Positions 59,789 through 64,000 of a DNA stretch of 64,000 nt are shown piece after piece. The DNA is from Pratylenchus scribneri (Eukaryota > Nematoda > Chromadorea > Rhabditida > Pratylenchidae). The stretch lies in the NCBI GenBank assembly GCA_030063045.1, contig JAQSEB010000013.1, positions 1,380,431-1,444,430 of the forward strand, given 5' to 3'. Below the pieces are notes generated by a model. The model was not told the DNA's origin. It worked only from the letters and a program-made list of their open reading frames with translations, and ran no database searches. A program made the position numbers and the translations under genes. Each line of letters starts with the position of its first letter. The stretch's first letter is position 1.

Positions 59789-60790
59789 ATCCTTATTAAT
59801 TTTTGTCGATAGCATAATAATTATTGCAGCAGAATAGGGAAAAAAAACTATGAGTTAAAGTTTAGTAAATAAATATCATGCACAATGATAATTTGAATGA
59901 ATATGAAAAAGGAAAATAGAACAATTAATTCAAGAAAATAAAAATTTATAATATATGACAACTATTGATGGTTTCTTCCTTCATCAGCCCTTGAGATTTT
60001 GAATATTTATATCCAATAAGAAAGGGATGCTTAATTAAAAGAATTGGGGGCGAAGAAAATATAATATGTAATTGATATTATATAATAGTAATTTCTTGAA
60101 ATAAATATGATTTGAAGATTTATAAGACGAATATCTATTAAATAATAATATAATTTGAATATAAAATAATGGAAATAAAAATTAATGAATTCTTCGATAA
60201 TCTATATGATTTGGTTAAAATTAATAAAATTAAAATTTAAATATTATTTTTTCCATTTTAAAAATTGATTTTCTCATATAATAAATCTACACAAAATTAA
60301 TATTCGATTTCCTATAAAAATAATATTTATTTATAAATATATATATAAAAAATTTCCTGAATTATATAATTGATAAAAATTTTTAGAAATACATAAATCC
60401 ATAAATAAATAATAAACTTAGAAAATTTGTTAAAGGATAATTTAAGGTTAATAAAAAAATTTTTGGGGAAATTCTTGATATGCAAGGATAGATATAAAAT
60501 TTGGCATAAAATTTAAATTTAAACAAGAAATATACGGGGTCATATATATATTAAAACTGTTCAATATCAAAATTTAATTATAATAATTATTTTTTTAAAA
60601 ATCTGAAAATATATAATTGATTATAAATTAAAAATTTATATAATACATAAAAAATTTAATGAACTAAAAAACATCAGAAGCATGACAATTTAATAACAAA
60701 TAAATTGTTCTAGGTCTGCAAAATCCATCAAGTTAATAATTCTAATTACAAATTATGATAGATTTTTTTATTTTCTAGATTATATCACAG

Positions 60791-60859
60791 CAGGTCCATC
60801 TTCTTCATCGGGTCTTGATGCGACAGAGCGCCTTCACTATTAATTCTATATTTATATGA
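60791..60859 (+). other. Exon-like island
   Basis: After ATATCACAG a frame reads QVHLLHRVLMRQSAFTINSI to TGA. The complement (RRSVASRPDEEDGPA between TTAATAG and GTGATA) is equally good, so strand is unresolved. Confidence 0.15.
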
Positions 60860-61154
60860 TAATAACAATAAAAATATAATTCAAATTATAATTAAATTTT
60901 TATAAGAGATCCATAAAATCTGGATAATTTTCGATCATGACGAATTTCCCATAATCAACAACATTGAATTATTTTGAGATAAAAAAACATAAATTATCTT
61001 AAATAAAAAAAATTTATATAATTTTATCATTATTTATATAAATTATGCGAATTTTCTGCTGAAATATTAGTAACTGTATTCCATATCTTTTTATGATTAT
61101 TACAGAAAATTTAAAAAATAATATAAATCTATGAAAATTAATTTAATTTGCTAA

Positions 61155-61289
61155 AAATCCATCATAACAAAAATTGAAAACGTGGATGATGAGAGAAATC
61201 AGCAGAAGAAGAATAACATTTCATCGACATTTAAGCGCCAGACATCTCACAAATTGAGTGAAATGGAGTCTTTAATTGCAAATATATGA
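61155..61289 (+). other. Exon-like island
   Basis: 44 codons from TAA to TGA: KSIITKIENVDDERNQQKKN, then STFKRQTSHKLSEMESLIAN. Charged and Ser/Gln-rich. No match recognised. Confidence 0.25.
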
Positions 61290-62032
61290 ATCAAAATAAT
61301 TATTCTATCCCAAAAAATTCAATATATCATTTAATTTTATAAGGTATGAAAAGCATTATTTGAAATATAATAAACTAAAGAAAATTCCCCAATATAAAAT
61401 TATATTTTTTTATCGATTAATTATTAATTTATAATTTTCTTTTATTTTGGTAATCAAGTAGAAGAGGTAATTATAATTATTAAAAAAGATCGTTTTAAAT
61501 TTATTAATTATAAAAAAAAGAGAAAGGAAGTATAAATTTTAAAATTTATATTCTATAAAGCTTAATTGATTTTGATTAGGGATAAAATTTTATTGGAATA
61601 AAAATATTTATGAATCTCTCCAAAATTAATTATATTTGAAAAGAAATAATTATATTTTTTTAATTATATTAAAAACTTCCAAATTAAAAACAAATTTGTT
61701 AAGTCTAAAAATGAACTCACAATTAGTTTACTAATACTTGAATCATTATTTTATTTGAATAGTTTTTTTAAAATTATTAAAAATGTTGGCAATGAAATAT
61801 TCCGATATATTCTATTAAAAATAATGCAGCCAAATAATAGAATATGATTAAATGCTTTCTCTAAAAATATTCTATCTGATTTTAATATTTTAAATTAAAA
61901 TAATGAATAAAATAATGAATAATAATTTCTGAAAAAAAATATAAAAATTTATATAATTATTAAAAAAGATAATATAATGTAATAAAGATAAAAATTTTCA
62001 ATTTTTAATCATTTATTAAAAATAAAAAAAAG

Positions 62033-62176
62033 AATTTCCCGACAACGTTCAAAATGGCAGTGGATTGGCAAATCATCCGTGGTGAGACTAGCTCTAACTC
62101 TTTGGAGAAGATTTATCAAGACTACAAGGCAGAGAAATTCTGCGATACCCAAAAATTAACGACATTCTCGATGTAA
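62033..62176 (+). other. Exon-like island
   Basis: An open frame with MAVDWQIIRGETSSNSLEKI, then YQDYKAEKFCDTQKLTTFS, ending in AT-GTAAAT, which could be a donor. The complement frame overlapping here is AT-rich and weaker. Confidence 0.25.
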
Positions 62177-63745
62177 ATGACAAATTGGAGGTCAAAATAA
62201 TTTTACTAAAGTTGAAAAATTTCAATAAAATTTTAAAAAAATGATTAATTAATAAATGATATTTATAATAAAAAAAATTAAATAAAGTGAATTCAATATA
62301 AAAAATTTTAAATACATATATTGAAACGAAAAATTTCAAAAAATAGATATAAAATTAAATAATTTTATTGAATGAAAATAGATACTAAAAGATAAATAAT
62401 AAAAAATTTCAAAAAGTCATATATTTAAATATAATGTAGTATTAAAATATTTTAATTTTAATCTCAAATAAGTTTCAAGAGATTTTCGTTTCCAATAAAA
62501 AGAATTATATAAAATTTAAATTAATAAAAATTCCTTGAAATTGTTCATTTGAAACCTAGTTGAATTAAAGCACAAAATGTTTTATCATTCTCACCGATTC
62601 CTTGGCCGATAAAGATAAATTTTTTCAAATTTTTATAAAAAATATTTTATTAATAAAAATTTTAGTAAAAAATATAGAATAAATTGTTTATTTCGAATGT
62701 CATAAATGCAACCATTGCCATGCGAAAAACGTGAAGGAATTATAAACTGGAATAAAATAACTCATGGTTCTTCATCAATGTCTAAACGACCATCCACTTA
62801 AGCTGTATCCTTTTAATTTTTTTGATTATTATTAATCAAACAACCAATTTATAAATAATAATCACAAACTATGGATAATCAATATGATTACACTATTATT
62901 ATATTGAAAAGAAATAAAAAATTCAACATTTATTTTGCAAGTTTAAGTATTTTTTAATAAAAATAAACGGCCACGTTAAATACTTAAATATTTGTTCAGT
63001 ATTGAATTTTTTCATCCAAACGGATAAAGATAGAGATGAAAGCATAATTTGGGTATAATAGAATTGTAAAATTATAATTCGTGGAGCTCAAAGAGTAGCA
63101 AAGTATTCATTTATAAAAGAAATAATTTGGATTATAAAGGAAAATAAAATATAAAATACTTTTCCCAATGGATATAAAAAGATTGTTCGATGTTCAAGTA
63201 TTATTGAAGAATAAATGGAATTTTTAAAAATTAAGAAGGAAATTATATATAATTTGTAAAATTATTTTAATTTGGCTTATTCAATTCCTTACGAAATAAT
63301 TGCTCAATCAAAATTGGCGGTCCCGATGTGAACGCAAACACAAGTTAAATTAATAATAAATATTTTTAATTCATTTATTAACATTTCTGCTCTTTAGCTG
63401 ACTTGTTTACTAAAATTAAATAAAAAAGAATTATTTGGAAATAGAAAATTTTAATTTTTCAAAGTAGAATGAAAATATATTTTATAATTATAATTAATTT
63501 ATTGCAATTCAATATTAATAAATATCTTAGAAAAATGTATATTTTTAGAAAAAGTAAAATAATTACTGAAATATTTCAACAAATTTATGAGATAAAAATA
63601 TTCAATTAAAAAAGATAATTAAGGCGATTATAATTATTTTGTTATTAAATTTCTCAAAATTATAAAAAATATAAAAATTAAATAGATCAAAAGATGGAAT
63701 GTACATTATAAATCATTTAATCGATTATTATCTTGTATATGTTGC

Positions 63746-63885
63746 GGCCAATACTGATTACCGGCCAAAACTGATTTTGGCCGGCCAAAACTGATTTTGG
63801 CCGATTTTCGGCCAAAACTGATTATGGCTAGCCAAAACTGATTTTGGCTAGCCAAAACTGATTTTGGCTAGCCAAAAGTGATTGA
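63746..63885. repeat. Tandem repeat GGCCAAAACTGATTTT
   Basis: Seven degenerate units of about 20-24 bases (GGCCAAAACTGATTTTGGCC and GGCTAGCCAAAACTGATTTT). The following 115 bases are purine-rich with ordinary G+C, marking the right edge of the AT-rich domain. Confidence 0.85.
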
Positions 63886-64000
63886 AGATGGAAATAGAGG
63901 GATTAAGCTGGATATGGGGGGATTAAACCGGATTAAGCCCCGAAATGGAATGGAAATAGTCCGGAAGGCCACAGGAAGGTCGGAGAAAGATGTCGAAGGC

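Larger units (their letters stand above)
41200..63740. other. 22.5-kb extremely AT-rich domain without long reading frames
   Basis: By eye G+C falls to well under 20 percent, against roughly 25-30 percent to the left. The longest standard-code frames are about 68-81 codons (51661-51867, 57737-57943, complement 62094-62339). Short islands of 30-150 bases with near-balanced composition recur every 0.5-2 kb. No family unit, minisatellite of the left-half type or large foldback was noticed here; one hAT-like element is present. Composition changes back abruptly at about 63.74 kb. Confidence 0.8.

Noticed and set aside
41200..63740. Nuclear copy of a mitochondrial genome
   Set aside because: Base composition would fit, but no long frames, tRNA-like folds or rRNA-like conserved runs were seen, and the islands do not resemble mitochondrial proteins.

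Overview
The window looks like eukaryotic nuclear DNA, most likely from an AT-rich nematode of the plant-parasitic (Meloidogyne-like) kind. The grounds are many small AT-rich GT-AG introns with TTTTAG-type acceptors, tandem copies of a lineage-specific secreted protein family, a SPRY-domain gene, a nematode-style F-box-like gene, minisatellites in introns and many small non-autonomous transposons. The species call is inference from style and composition; no marker gene fixes it. There are no bacterial operons, rRNA, tRNA or CRISPR arrays that I can see.

Region 0-41 kb is the gene-bearing half. Its core is five copies of one seven-exon family, here called units 1-5: unit 1 at 75-3105 (+), unit 2 at 11625-17785 (+), unit 3 at 20123-25292 (-), unit 4 at 28623-32215 (+) and unit 5 at 33617-37713 (+). 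Exon phases (1,0,0,0,0,2) agree across copies, so the models check one another. Units 1, 3 and 5 read as intact secreted proteins of about 554-567 residues. Unit 2 carries an in-frame stop in exon 6 and unit 4 a 2-base deletion in exon 2. Units 2-5 share an upstream block with a conserved AATAAA-type element; unit 1 has a different signal-peptide exon. I do not recognise the domain; secretion, duplication and divergence make it effector-like, which is inference. Between the copies lie a SPRY gene (4244-5310), an F-box-like gene with a frame break (8092-10616), a two-exon Cys-containing secreted peptide (27164-27862) and a duplicated pair of remnants (a Cys-rich last exon plus the first exon of the F-box-like gene).

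The introns and spacers are crowded with foldback elements, hAT-like MITEs with 8-base target duplications, and minisatellites. Several foldbacks hold GGTTAGGG-like interiors. Intron 4 of the family is an insertion hot spot, growing from 46 to 1455 bases.

Region about 41.2-63.7 kb is very different: extremely AT-rich, with no standard-code reading frame above about 81 codons, and dotted with short base-balanced islands of 30-150 bases that look exon-like. It carries one clear 835-base hAT-like element and ends sharply at about 63.74 kb, where ordinary GC content and a GGCCAAAACTGATTTT repeat return. It may be a gene desert with micro-exons, a decayed insertion, DNA with another genetic code, or an assembly chimera; the sequence alone does not decide.
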